Source: SAR202 cluster bacterium bin22 (lineage in GTDB: Bacteria; Chloroflexota; Dehalococcoidia; Lucifugimonadales; UBA3495). From it: 34,861 bases of DNA. Position 1 is the first letter of the stretch. Each line of letters opens with the position of its first letter. The stretch lies in NCBI GenBank assembly GCA_002238505.1, contig MPMM01000027.1, positions 1-34,861 of the forward strand, in the 5' to 3' direction. Position numbers and translations under genes: made by a program. A model generated the notes under the pieces. It saw only the letters and a program-made list of their open reading frames with translations. It did no database searches and was not told the origin of the DNA. Shown here piece by piece: positions 12,002 through 20,887 of the stretch.

Positions 12002-12823
12002 ATGCCCATAGCAGTCGGCAATACGGGAATCTCCAAGATTTATGTGGGGAGCACGGAAGCGGATAAAGTGTACCTGGGCAATTTGGAGGTTTTTCCAAAA
12101 GGTACTATATCTGCGGCGTTGCCCTCGGCATTGTCTCTGCCTGAGGGAATGACCTCGCATGGAGGTAATCTCTATATTGTTAACAGAGCCAATTTTTCAT
12201 TGTGGAACATCAACCCAGCAAATCCTAGCGACGAAAGCGGCTCATTTGGGCAAGTAGGGGTATTTTCTAGGGACCTACAAGGTATTAGAGGGATTGCCTC
12301 ACACGCTGGATCTCTTTATGGGGCAGATTCCAATACTTTGTATCTAATCAATCCGGCAAATCCTGGCGACGAAAGCGGCTCGTTTGGGCAGATAGGAAGG
12401 CTTCCTTCTTTAGCGGATATTAGTGCAGGCGGAGGCGTGGTCTCGCATGGAGGCAATTTATATCTTGCCGCACGCGGTAGTAGTGGAGGCCTTTGGAATA
12501 TCAACCCGGCAAATCCTGGCGATACTAGTGGTGCGTTTGGGAGAGTCGGTGATCTTCCTGCGAGAGCGAGAAATACAGAGGGGCTAATCTCGTACTCTGG
12601 TGCCTTATATCTTGTGGATGGCGGTTCGGCTGGGCCTGGTTTCAGAATCAAGCCTGGTCTGTGGCGAATCAATTTGTCGAATCCTAGCGACACCAGTGGG
12701 CAATTCGGTCAGGTTATTGAGTTCCCTGACACTCTGGACGATCCTAAGGGAGGGGCCGTACACTCCGATTCTGTTTATGTGGTTGGTGAAGATCCTGACC
12801 GCTTGTGGAGAATCGGTTTCTGA
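12002..12823 (+). CDS. tail-associated beta-propeller-like repeat protein
   Basis: 273 aa, start at 12002 with GGAGGA upstream. The N-terminus (GISKIYVGSTEADKVYLGNL) is the strand repeat found at the base of many phage fibre-associated proteins. It is followed by five ~50-aa repeats, each with a GNLY/GALY-like strand, a LWNINPANPGD turn and GSFGQVG. The DNA of the repeats is also similar, which suggests recent tandem expansion and room for unequal recombination. Receptor or glycan binding at the tail tip is inferred. Codon and base use is more AT-rich than in adjacent genes. Confidence 0.7.
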   Translation: MPIAVGNTGISKIYVGSTEADKVYLGNLEVFPKGTISAALPSALSLPEGMTSHGGNLYIVNRANFSLWNINPANPSDESGSFGQVGVFSRDLQGIRGIASHAGSLYGADSNTLYLINPANPGDESGSFGQIGRLPSLADISAGGGVVSHGGNLYLAARGSSGGLWNINPANPGDTSGAFGRVGDLPARARNTEGLISYSGALYLVDGGSAGPGFRIKPGLWRINLSNPSDTSGQFGQVIEFPDTLDDPKGGAVHSDSVYVVGEDPDRLWRIGF

Positions 12824-12830
12824 GGCAATA

Positions 12831-14393
12831 ATGGAACTTTCACAAGACTATCGAGTGCGCGGCTTGCCAGCAATGGGCAAGGGCTTGCGTGGAATCATGC
12901 AGGCCCCGGTGGGCGGCTGGAACACCCGGGACGCCGAGAGCAATATGAGCCCGGAATTTGCCCTCCAGCTGGACAACTTCTTTCCCGAGCTTGGGCGAGT
13001 CACTACCCGTAGGGGATTTGTGCCTCACGTCACCGAGCTGCCGACAGGGAATGTCGGCACCCTGTTCAACTGGAGGTCCGGAACCAACAGCAAGTTGTTC
13101 GCCGCGGCCGGGAATGGAATTTATGATGTTTCTGGAGCAGGCCCGGCTGGAGGGGCTATTGTTTCCGGCCTGACCGATGTGCGCTGGAGAGGCGCGAATT
13201 TCGGCAGGAATGGAATCCTGGTGAATGGCGTGGATGATCCTTTGAGAATCGACGCGGACGGGAATTGGACGCCTCATGGATTCGAGGGAGAGGGGCTTAC
13301 GCCTTCTCGCCTGTTTCAGGTCCTGCCTTTCAAGCACCGACTGTTTTTTGCAGAGAAAGGGACTCCGAATATCTGGTATGCGGGAATTGACGCAGTGAGA
13401 GGCCCCTTGGAGAAAATCGACCTGTCTCTGGTACATGGGCAGGGCGGCAATATCCTGGCTTTGGGGACGCTGACGCTGGATGGCGGAGACGGCCCGGACG
13501 ATATGCTGGCGATATTCACGGAGTCCGGGGACGTGCTGGTTTATTCCGGCCTGGACCCATCCGACGCGTCTGCCTGGTCGATTACCGGACGGTTTCATGT
13601 GGGCCGAGTTGTTGGAGATACCCCTTTAGTGGACTTGGGGGCCGACTTGATCGCCATTACACAGGACGGATACATTCCCCTGCTTCAATTCCTGAAGTAC
13701 GGCAGGGCCCGACGGCAGCTGGCATTGTCCGATACCATTTCAGAGGCGGCCACCGAGCAGATTCGGAATAGAGGAAACGATCCGGGCTGGGGAGGCATTC
13801 TCTATCCGAAAGCGAATTGGCTGTTGTTCAATGTTCCTATTTCAGGGAATCGGGCAATCCAACACGTTATGAACTCCCAAACCGGGGCCTGGTGCCGCTT
13901 TACCGGCATGGATGCCCAGTGCTGGGAGAATTTCAATGACGGGCTTTATTTCGGCACTTCGGATGGTCGGGTGATGCAGGCCGACCAGGGAACTGCCGAT
14001 GCTGGAGAGCCGGTTGCTGCTGAATTGAGGACTGCGTACAATTTTCTTCGGAGTCCTTACGATAAGAGAATTACGGCTCTTCGCAGTCATCTTGAATCTG
14101 GGGGAGGAAGCAGCGTCAGTATTGGGGCGAACATGGACTTCAACCTGTCTCCAATAGACCCAATTGGGTTGCCCTCGCAGGAATCAGGGACTCCCTGGGA
14201 TATTGGCGAGTGGGACTCGTTCCAGTGGGGCGCTGGTGCTGTGCGTTATGCAGGGTGGAGGCTTGTCAATTTGTATGGTTCGGCGATCTCCATTCAGATA
14301 GCGGCTTTATCCTCTGGAGACCAGGTTTCGTTTTTCTCAAGTGATGTGTTGTATGACCAGTCCAAGGGCTCTGTGCTTAGCCCGCAGGCATGA
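12831..14393 (+). CDS. podovirus tail/stabilisation-type protein
   Basis: 520 aa from the ATG at 12831 (GAGG upstream). N-terminal QAPVGGWNTRDAESNMSPEF, then LQLDNFFPELGRVTTRRGF, is the hallmark start of podoviral tail hub or stabilisation proteins (related by role to P22 gp10). Repeated beta-propeller-like blades follow (NGIYDVSG, RWRGANFGRNGILVNGVDDP, DVLVYSG, LIAITQDGYIPL). The C-terminal part (about 420-520) is a beta domain. It probably closes the portal or attaches fibres. The downstream GNAT gene overlaps by ATGA. Exact family uncertain. Confidence 0.75.
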   Translation: MELSQDYRVRGLPAMGKGLRGIMQAPVGGWNTRDAESNMSPEFALQLDNFFPELGRVTTRRGFVPHVTELPTGNVGTLFNWRSGTNSKLFAAAGNGIYDVSGAGPAGGAIVSGLTDVRWRGANFGRNGILVNGVDDPLRIDADGNWTPHGFEGEGLTPSRLFQVLPFKHRLFFAEKGTPNIWYAGIDAVRGPLEKIDLSLVHGQGGNILALGTLTLDGGDGPDDMLAIFTESGDVLVYSGLDPSDASAWSITGRFHVGRVVGDTPLVDLGADLIAITQDGYIPLLQFLKYGRARRQLALSDTISEAATEQIRNRGNDPGWGGILYPKANWLLFNVPISGNRAIQHVMNSQTGAWCRFTGMDAQCWENFNDGLYFGTSDGRVMQADQGTADAGEPVAAELRTAYNFLRSPYDKRITALRSHLESGGGSSVSIGANMDFNLSPIDPIGLPSQESGTPWDIGEWDSFQWGAGAVRYAGWRLVNLYGSAISIQIAALSSGDQVSFFSSDVLYDQSKGSVLSPQA

Positions 14394-14827
14394 TCGACTT
14401 CTGCAAGGTCGATTCGGACGAAGTCCTCGAGTTCATTGCCGCAAGACTGGGCAACTGCAAGCCGGACGACCTGAAACCGTGCTGGACGAACGCGATATGC
14501 CGGGACGGGAAGATGGTCGCTGGAATCGTCTACCACTCGTACACGGAACTCGAATACGGGAGCTGGGTGGAGATTACAGTGGCCTCCAGTACCCCGTATT
14601 GGCTGAACCGGAGAATCATAAAAAGCATACTTTCCTTCCCTTTCGACGAGATGGGGGTGAATCGCCTGCAGTCGGTGGTGAAGCGGGACTACGACAGGGC
14701 GAAGCGCATCAATGAGCGTCTGGGCTTCAGGAAGGAGGGAATTATCCGCAGGGCCTATGATGGGGCTTCCGATGTTTTGATTTACTCCATGCTGGACAAC
14801 GAATTTAGGGAGGGAAAATGGAGCTGA
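14390..14827 (+). CDS. GNAT-family N-acetyltransferase
   Basis: 145 aa, ATGA-coupled to the tail gene. A good GNAT ending is visible: VNRLQSVVKRDYDRAKRINE then RLGFRKEGIIRRAYDGASDV near residues 86-125, the usual helix-LGF-x-x-EG strand. Phage GNAT genes among tail genes are common and may modify host or virion proteins; the substrate is unknown. It is distinct from the GNAT-like gene at 7996. Confidence 0.8.
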   Translation: MIDFCKVDSDEVLEFIAARLGNCKPDDLKPCWTNAICRDGKMVAGIVYHSYTELEYGSWVEITVASSTPYWLNRRIIKSILSFPFDEMGVNRLQSVVKRDYDRAKRINERLGFRKEGIIRRAYDGASDVLIYSMLDNEFREGKWS

Positions 14828-15663
14828 AGGAACTTGCAGAATCCGTGATAAAGAGATTGAATTTTCACTTTCAATCCGATTATGCGGCGATTCAGGTAAA
14901 AGGCCTGGATGAGCCCGAATACTGCAATGAGCGTGCTCTGTATCAGGATAGATACGAGGGCAACGATGTATGGACAATCGGCAGATGCCGGAGAAGGGGA
15001 GCGGACAATATTCCCAGGCACTTGGAAGAATTTACGATGGTCGAGTGCGCCCGCAGGTGGAAAGGCGCAGGACGGGTGGGGCCGACGGTTGCATCCGCGC
15101 TGGAGGAGGTGCTTCGCCTATACAGTCTCTTGGCAGGCCTGGAGAGAAAGGATCTGGAAATCCTGAAATACGACTTCAACGAGTGCGCCGAGAAAGGCCG
15201 GGATGAAAGTCGGTCTGTGGAAGTGGGAGATCCGGTCTGCTTCAGAGGGGAGAAGCTGGACATTATCCCGGAAGTGAAGCAGGAAGAGGGCGATTACCTG
15301 CTTCGTCTGGACTCCGCATTGTCCTGTTTCGATTTGATTCCCGGAGGACCGCACCGGTTGCTGGTGCTGGAGAATATGCCTGCTCACCCATACGCACCGA
15401 CAGAATCCCGTACCGGAAAGCGTTGCGAGGTCTACAACTTTCGCAGGAACGAGAAAATGCCAATGGAAATTGCGAATATTTATGAGCATAACCTGGATTC
15501 GGACGATTTGAAGTGCAGAGGCGTTGAGATTCCTGTGGTTTGGCCTGAGCGTTCCATTGATTACGGCATGGGGCTGGAGCGGTGTTTGCTGGCGGCGGAG
15601 GTGGCTGAGGACATTAGTGAATTTTCGGGTTTATGCGAACTGGCTGAGTCCACCTGTCAATGA
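14818..15663 (+). CDS. hypothetical protein
   Basis: 281 aa; overlaps the GNAT gene by 10 bp. Mixed alpha/beta composition with several Cys. The only notable stretches are HLEEFTMVECARRWKGAGR and DSALSCFDLIPGGPHRLLVL. Not recognised. Position between virion genes suggests an accessory structural or assembly protein. Confidence 0.6.
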   Translation: MELKELAESVIKRLNFHFQSDYAAIQVKGLDEPEYCNERALYQDRYEGNDVWTIGRCRRRGADNIPRHLEEFTMVECARRWKGAGRVGPTVASALEEVLRLYSLLAGLERKDLEILKYDFNECAEKGRDESRSVEVGDPVCFRGEKLDIIPEVKQEEGDYLLRLDSALSCFDLIPGGPHRLLVLENMPAHPYAPTESRTGKRCEVYNFRRNEKMPMEIANIYEHNLDSDDLKCRGVEIPVVWPERSIDYGMGLERCLLAAEVAEDISEFSGLCELAESTCQ

Positions 15664-15675
15664 GGAAATTTGGTA

Positions 15676-15711
15676 TAGGATATTGATATGGATTCGTCCG
15701 AAAATCACTAG
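15676..15711 (+). promoter_or_regulatory. TAGGAT box and 7-codon leader peptide coupled to the next gene
   Basis: TAGGAT (15676-15681), then 6 nt to an ATG at 15688 that encodes MDSSENH and stops with TAG at 15709-15711. The stop overlaps the GGAG site of the gene that starts with TTG at 15721. The box and the following ATTGAT resemble the sequence before the scaffold gene at 27142. A leaderless mini-ORF that brings ribosomes to a TTG start is plausible. Confidence 0.4.
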
Positions 15712-15720
15712 GAGAGCATC

Positions 15721-16398
15721 TTGGGGTTCGTCAGCAAAATTTTTGGAGGGGGAAGCAAGCCTTCTACGCCTGACCCCACACAAACGGCGCAGGCGCAGGC
15801 CGCTATCAATAAAGAGGCGGTTCGAGAGCAGGCCCTGCATAGTCAGATCGGTCAGCAAACTCCTTTCGGCACGATTCAGTATACGGGAGAAATCGGCAGT
15901 CCTGAACGGACGATGCACACAGCCCTTGATCCTGCTGACCAAGGCGCATTGGATCAAGGCAGGCAGATTCGTTCTGGTCTCTTGAATCTCTTGCTGACCG
16001 GGCGCACCACGCCTTTGGAATCGGCTAGATTCTTCCCGCAGACAGGGGTAACGGGCGCAAGGGTATCCAGGGAGGTTGCCAAGAGGCCCATGCCCCAGAT
16101 TCCGGCAGTCCAGAAACCCGTAGCCCAGACTCCAGTGGTGAAGCAGCCTGTCCAGACCCGTACTTTTTATGCGAAAGGTGGCGGCGGTGTGGTTATGACT
16201 CCCCAACAGAGGCAGGCTGAATTGGATAGAATCCGGTATCAGAAAGGGGGACAATACAGGCAGCCCGTGGTGGTGCCTCAGAGAACTCCGAAACAGACGG
16301 CACCGAAACAGCCTGTGGTGGTGGTGCCGCAGCCTGTTGTGAGACAGCCGGTTACGAAACAGCCGGTCAGGCGAGTGTTCGGCAAGGGAGGGTATTGA
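15721..16398 (+). CDS. virion-associated protein, Pro/Gln-rich C-terminus
   Basis: 225 aa with a TTG start at 15721 (GGAGAG just upstream). Begins MGFVSKIFGGGSKPSTPDPT, then AAINKEAVREQALHSQIGQQ and TPFGTIQYTG, a start seen in many podoviral internal tail proteins. The C-terminal half is basic with Val-Pro-Gln repeats (KQPVVVVPQPVVRQPV). Probably an ejection or tail-lumen protein by position. Confidence 0.65.
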   Translation: MGFVSKIFGGGSKPSTPDPTQTAQAQAAINKEAVREQALHSQIGQQTPFGTIQYTGEIGSPERTMHTALDPADQGALDQGRQIRSGLLNLLLTGRTTPLESARFFPQTGVTGARVSREVAKRPMPQIPAVQKPVAQTPVVKQPVQTRTFYAKGGGGVVMTPQQRQAELDRIRYQKGGQYRQPVVVPQRTPKQTAPKQPVVVVPQPVVRQPVTKQPVRRVFGKGGY

Positions 16399-16399
16399 T

Positions 16400-17608
16400 A
16401 TGGCCGTAACGGATACCAGCTTGCAGATTACCCCGCCCAAGAAGGCGGATACGCCATTCAAGCAGACGACCACGCAGACTCCCGGAGCCAGCTCAGCGAC
16501 GCAGGGAACGCTGAAGCAGCTGGGAGATCAATGGGGTAAGCCTTTGGACTTTGGCGGCTTGCCTGAAATTCAAGGGTCTTGGATGAACCCGGCGGATCTG
16601 GCCAGCATGGGGAGAGGCGCGGCAGTCAACGCGCCGACTTCATCTGGGCCTGTGCAAGCGCCGGATCTGGGCGCTTTGCCGGATATGCCGACTGCTGGCC
16701 AGTTCCAGGGCATGGGGGACTCGCTCGAGCAGGCCACCTATGACCGAGGATTCAATCGCCTGAGTCCGCAATTCGAGGACCGGGAGAATCAGCTGGCCTC
16801 GATGCTGGCGAATCGGGGAATCGCACTAGGCAGTGAAGCTTATGAACGGGAAATGGACAGGTATGGCAGAGAGCGCGGAGACGCGCTGGAGAATCTGGCC
16901 CTGTCCTCGGTGGGCGCAGGACGCGCCGAGCAGGATCGCCTGACCAGGCTCGCATCGGCACTCCGAGGACAGAGGTTCGGAGAGGAAATGGGCGTGGCCG
17001 GATTCGAGGCAGGAGAAGCCGCCCGACAGTTCGGCGAGGGCTTGGCCGGATCTCAGTTCCAGGCCGGCGACCAGCAGAGGCTATTCAACCAGCGAATGCA
17101 GGCCAGTCAGTTCGCCGGCGATGAAGCCTCCCGCAGATTGAGGGAGCAGATGGCCATGCGTGGAATGTCCAGAGACGAATTGCTGACGCAGAGACAGCAA
17201 CCATTCAATGAGCTGGCCAGTATTCTCGCCACTGTGCAGAATCCGACCATGCCGCAGTTCCACCAGACCCCGCAGTACAATATGCAGGCCCCGGACATTA
17301 CCGGAATGGTTCAGAGCAACTACGCGAATCGCCTGAATCAGTACAACCAGGGAATGCAGAACTTCCAGAATACAGTTATGGCGGCCGCGCCGTTCATACT
17401 CTCCGATGCGAGACTGAAAGAGAAGGTCCGCAAGGTGGGCAGAATGAGCAACGGGCTGAATGTCTATCGCTTCAAGTACATCTGGGGCGGCCCGGAGAGG
17501 CTGGGAGTGATGGCTCAGGAAGTGGCCAAGGTCATGCCTGACGCAGTGAAGCGGATCGGGCGCTGGCTCGCAGTGGACTACTCGAAGGTGATTCCATGCC
17601 AGTCCTGA
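16400..17608 (+). CDS. virion protein with C-terminal S74-type chaperone domain
   Basis: 402 aa, ATG at 16400 with GGGAGG upstream. The middle (about residues 110-330) is a long Gln/Arg/Glu helical region. The C-terminal ~75 residues match the intramolecular chaperone of the S74 family: ILSDARLKEKV, GLNVYRFKYIWGGPERLGVM, AQEVAKVMPDAV, WLAVDYSKVI. The Ser and Lys of SDARLKE correspond to the self-cleavage residues of endosialidase chaperones. The domain usually trimerises fibres; here it ends a helical protein in the ejection-protein cluster. Overlaps the next gene by 13 bp. Confidence 0.75.
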   Translation: MAVTDTSLQITPPKKADTPFKQTTTQTPGASSATQGTLKQLGDQWGKPLDFGGLPEIQGSWMNPADLASMGRGAAVNAPTSSGPVQAPDLGALPDMPTAGQFQGMGDSLEQATYDRGFNRLSPQFEDRENQLASMLANRGIALGSEAYEREMDRYGRERGDALENLALSSVGAGRAEQDRLTRLASALRGQRFGEEMGVAGFEAGEAARQFGEGLAGSQFQAGDQQRLFNQRMQASQFAGDEASRRLREQMAMRGMSRDELLTQRQQPFNELASILATVQNPTMPQFHQTPQYNMQAPDITGMVQSNYANRLNQYNQGMQNFQNTVMAAAPFILSDARLKEKVRKVGRMSNGLNVYRFKYIWGGPERLGVMAQEVAKVMPDAVKRIGRWLAVDYSKVIPCQS

Positions 17609-19089
17609 ATACAGCCGCAGGTCCAGTGGGATTGCCGTATCCCGCTATGCGTTCCCCCATGGGGCCTTCCCCGATGGCTGGAGCAGGAGGGTTGCCGATC
17701 TCCACAGGAGGGTTCGCAGGCCCCATGCCAGGGCTTGCTTCAATCATGGCGTCCCTTCCGGGCAGTTCTGCACCAATGCCGGGAGGCACAGTAGCCCCGG
17801 CGGCCCCGGTATCGACTCCAGCTGGCCCGATGGTCAGTGTCGGCCCAGGAACGATTCCCGCAGGCACGGCACCGGCAGCTCCGGGCGCATCCCCCACAGG
17901 CCCGGTGATCGCGCCCGGCTCTACAGGAGATCCGCTAGTGGATGCTCTTGTGCAGGAGAGAAAGTCATTGGAGAGCAGGGGGGCTGGATTGCAGAATCTC
18001 CAGACCGGCGGCATTGGAGGCCTCATAGCGGGCGGACTGATGCACTGGAAGCAGGCCAAGGATATGGAAGCCCTGAAAGGCAAGGAAGGGACTCGCCGAG
18101 CGGAGCGCAAGGCAGAGACCTTGCAGAAACAGCAAGCGATTGCGGATATTCTGCATACGCAGGGCGGATACGATCCGAAGCTTCTGGAGGCCATGACTCC
18201 TGAGCAGAGGCAGGCAGAGCTTGTGAAGCTGGTGGAAAAGAAACCGGGTAGCGCTGATAGAAAGATCGTGCAGCTGGCGGACGGCCGCAAGTATTTCTTG
18301 AATCCTGACGGAACTTCGGAATTGGTAAGACCTGAATTGGAGCTGCCCGCAGAAGCCCCGGCCCGATTGAAGGAGGGACGGAACATGGTGTCCCCGGATG
18401 GGGAAGTCCGCGCAGTGACCACGCAGGCACAGGCGGATGATCTCACTACAAAGGGCTGGACGTTTGCTCCAGAGACCAGCCTGGAGGCATCTGTTAAAGG
18501 CAAGGAACAGACGAAGGTGATTGGGCTGGCCGACTCTGCCGCCAAGTTTGCGGAGATCCGGGAGACTGTGAAGCCGGAGTATCTGACTATCCCAGGCAAA
18601 ATCAGATTGACCACTCTGGATTTGCAGGAGAAGGCCGGAGCCACGCTGTCGAAAGAGTCCCGGAAAGAGCTGTCCGACTTTTCGACCTGGAAACGATCTT
18701 CCTACGATGCGATGAACCGGTATATCAAGGAGATCACCGGCGCACAGATGTCAGAGAAAGAGGCGGACCGTATCCGCAAGGCCATTCCTGACCCGTCTCG
18801 TGACGGCCCGACCGAGTTCATGTCCAAGCTCGAGGGAGCGCAGGCCGAGATTGACGCGACCATTCGCCGGCGGCAATACTTCCTGGATCAGGGAATCACG
18901 GTTCCGACCGAGCAGGACTTTATCGCTAATCCTTTGAGTCGCTTCAAGTCCGATACTGAGGAAGTGGTCGACTTTGCGGCGGACTTAGGGCCTGGGGCTG
19001 GAACAGGATTGACTCCAGAAGAATCCTCCGAGCTTACGCAGCTACAGCAGGAGATTGATAGACTGGAGCAGCTTGAGAGAGGTTCCTAA
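17596..19089 (+). CDS. internal/ejection virion protein
   Basis: 497 aa. N-terminal ~120 residues are low-complexity Pro/Gly/Ala (GPSPMAGAGGLPISTGGFAG), followed by a charged helical body (KGKEGTRRAERKAETLQKQQ; TPEQRQAELVKLVEKK) and a helical C-terminus (QLQQEIDRLEQLERGS). This architecture and its position between S74 and 552-aa genes fit podoviral internal core proteins injected with DNA. No enzymatic motif such as a transglycosylase is visible. Confidence 0.65.
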   Translation: MPVLNTAAGPVGLPYPAMRSPMGPSPMAGAGGLPISTGGFAGPMPGLASIMASLPGSSAPMPGGTVAPAAPVSTPAGPMVSVGPGTIPAGTAPAAPGASPTGPVIAPGSTGDPLVDALVQERKSLESRGAGLQNLQTGGIGGLIAGGLMHWKQAKDMEALKGKEGTRRAERKAETLQKQQAIADILHTQGGYDPKLLEAMTPEQRQAELVKLVEKKPGSADRKIVQLADGRKYFLNPDGTSELVRPELELPAEAPARLKEGRNMVSPDGEVRAVTTQAQADDLTTKGWTFAPETSLEASVKGKEQTKVIGLADSAAKFAEIRETVKPEYLTIPGKIRLTTLDLQEKAGATLSKESRKELSDFSTWKRSSYDAMNRYIKEITGAQMSEKEADRIRKAIPDPSRDGPTEFMSKLEGAQAEIDATIRRRQYFLDQGITVPTEQDFIANPLSRFKSDTEEVVDFAADLGPGAGTGLTPEESSELTQLQQEIDRLEQLERGS

Positions 19090-20747
19090 TGGCCACTCTG
19101 GAAGAGCTCCGCGCTAGACGGGACAATCTTCAGCAGCTTGGAACTATGCGCCAGCGCAAGTCCGAGCTGGAGGCAAAGGCTTCCGGAGTCTCACAAACCC
19201 CTCAACGTTCGTGGACGCAGGTGCCGGGAGAGGCCCTGCAGAATATTCCTGGCTCTGCCATGCAATTCGGATCGGATATTGCCACGGCGGTATTCAACCC
19301 ATTGGATACGATGGGCGGCCTGTACAACGTGGTCAAGGGCGGAGTGCAGAAGCTGGTTCCTGGCCAGTCCGATAGGTGGTTCAAGAATACCGAGGAGGAA
19401 GCCGAGGCAGTCGGGAAATTTTTTGCGGACCGCTATGGTGGGGAAGATGAAGTCAAGAATACGATTGCGACCGATCCGGTAGGATTCCTGGCGGATGCGT
19501 CAGTGGTGTTGCTGGGCGGAGGCGTGGCGGCTTCCAAGGTTCCTGCATTCGCCAAGGCCGCGGAGAAGGCAAAGACCGCCGGACGGGCGGTAGACCCAAT
19601 TCGTGCAGTGGCCGCCCCTACAGGAAAAATGATCTCCAACATTCTTGGATTCACTACCGGGGCCGGAGCGGACGCATTGAGAATCGCCGCCCAGACTGGC
19701 AAGGAAGCAGGCCCGGTTCCGCTGAGGGTTATAGAGAAAGCAGACGATGGGGACTGGATGACCTCGAAAGCTGGGGAAGTCGCATCTCCGAGGAGTAGAG
19801 GCGCGGCGAAATCTCGAATGTTCCTGCAATCCATGAGGCAGGAGATTCCTATGGAGACCGTGGTGGGCGAGGCGAAGAAGGCCTTGGCCGCCATGCGCGC
19901 CAAGAATCTGGCAGAGTTCAAGACTGGAAAGGCGCAGGCAATGGGAGCGGCCCCCGGAGAACCGTTGAATTTTGGATCTGTGCTTTCTCAGGTGGGCAAG
20001 GTTATGGATAAGTACGGCAGTCCGCTCCAGAAGGAAGCCCCCTCTGCCATTCCAAAGAAATTGGGCAAGGTCCGGAAGGAAATCAGTACGCTATTGGCGG
20101 AGTGGCAGGCCGGAGACCCGGCCCGGTTCCATACCGTGCAGGGGCTGGACGAGCTCAGGCAGGCGGTGGGAAACCATATGAACTCCCTCAAGTACGGCAC
20201 TCCGGAGCGGAAGATGGCTGGGGAAATCTACTACGCCATCCGCAAGAGCATTGATCTTCAGTCCCCCGGATATGCGAAAGCAATGGGGGATTATCACAAG
20301 GCGAGGCAGGCATTGGATGATGTGGAGAAAGAGCTCAGCCTAGGCAAGGCGGCGGGCTCTGCTACCGCACTGAGGAAGCTGCAGGCGATTCTCCGCAAGG
20401 ACGCATCTTCGGCATTCGGAAAGAGGGCGCAGATGGCGGCGCGTTTGGAAGGGGAAGGAGGCGGAGAGCTCCTGATGCCCGGACTGGCCGGGCAGGCCGT
20501 GTCGTCCGCATTGCCTCGGGGAATCACGGCGAGGTTCGCTGGAACCGGAGCGGCAGGAGCCAGTGGAATCGGAGCGATAGGAGGGTCGGTCAGCCCTATG
20601 GGCTTGGCCGGACTCATGGCATTCAGTCCTCGGCTGGTCGGAGAGGCCGCGCATTATGCCGGACGTACATTCGGAGGAATGACTCCGGAGCAGGTCATGG
20701 CCGCATTCCAGGCCGGACGGATAGAGAACGCCCAGCAAGGCCAATAA
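19089..20747 (+). CDS. internal/ejection virion protein (DNA transfer-like)
   Basis: 552 aa; its start overlaps the previous stop by one base. N-terminal coiled coil (LEELRARRDNLQQLGTMRQR). A middle with Gly/Ala-rich helices (DPVGFLADASVVLLGGGVAA; GKMISNILGFTTGAGADALR) could insert in membranes. A charged helical segment and a second Gly/Ala-rich amphipathic end follow (GITARFAGTGAAGASGIGAI). Consistent with the large injected proteins that form a channel for DNA entry. Last gene of this unit, followed by a structured intergenic region. Confidence 0.65.
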   Translation: MATLEELRARRDNLQQLGTMRQRKSELEAKASGVSQTPQRSWTQVPGEALQNIPGSAMQFGSDIATAVFNPLDTMGGLYNVVKGGVQKLVPGQSDRWFKNTEEEAEAVGKFFADRYGGEDEVKNTIATDPVGFLADASVVLLGGGVAASKVPAFAKAAEKAKTAGRAVDPIRAVAAPTGKMISNILGFTTGAGADALRIAAQTGKEAGPVPLRVIEKADDGDWMTSKAGEVASPRSRGAAKSRMFLQSMRQEIPMETVVGEAKKALAAMRAKNLAEFKTGKAQAMGAAPGEPLNFGSVLSQVGKVMDKYGSPLQKEAPSAIPKKLGKVRKEISTLLAEWQAGDPARFHTVQGLDELRQAVGNHMNSLKYGTPERKMAGEIYYAIRKSIDLQSPGYAKAMGDYHKARQALDDVEKELSLGKAAGSATALRKLQAILRKDASSAFGKRAQMAARLEGEGGGELLMPGLAGQAVSSALPRGITARFAGTGAAGASGIGAIGGSVSPMGLAGLMAFSPRLVGEAAHYAGRTFGGMTPEQVMAAFQAGRIENAQQGQ

Positions 20748-20750
20748 CGT

Positions 20751-20847
20751 CTGAAATCCTGCACCTGGACTCGCTGGGTGCGATCTTTACTGAAATACGC
20801 ATATTCCTACCACTGGGGAAAGGAATCCACCCAGCGAGCGATTTCAG
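20751..20847 (+). ncRNA. large multi-stem intergenic RNA element or terminator
   Basis: 97 nt. Outer stem CTGAAATC (20751-20758) with GATTTCAG (20840-20847), inner stem CTCGCTGGGTG (20770-20780) with CACCCAGCGAG (20828-20838), and a third stem ATTCCT/AGGAAT in the 47-nt apical region. TTTTC follows two bases later. It probably terminates the internal-protein operon, but it is larger and more elaborate than a normal terminator and could be a stable RNA. Confidence 0.5.
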
Positions 20848-20887
20848 GTTTTCAACAAGCGACGAAAATGTCCCGTACAGGCCTCCC

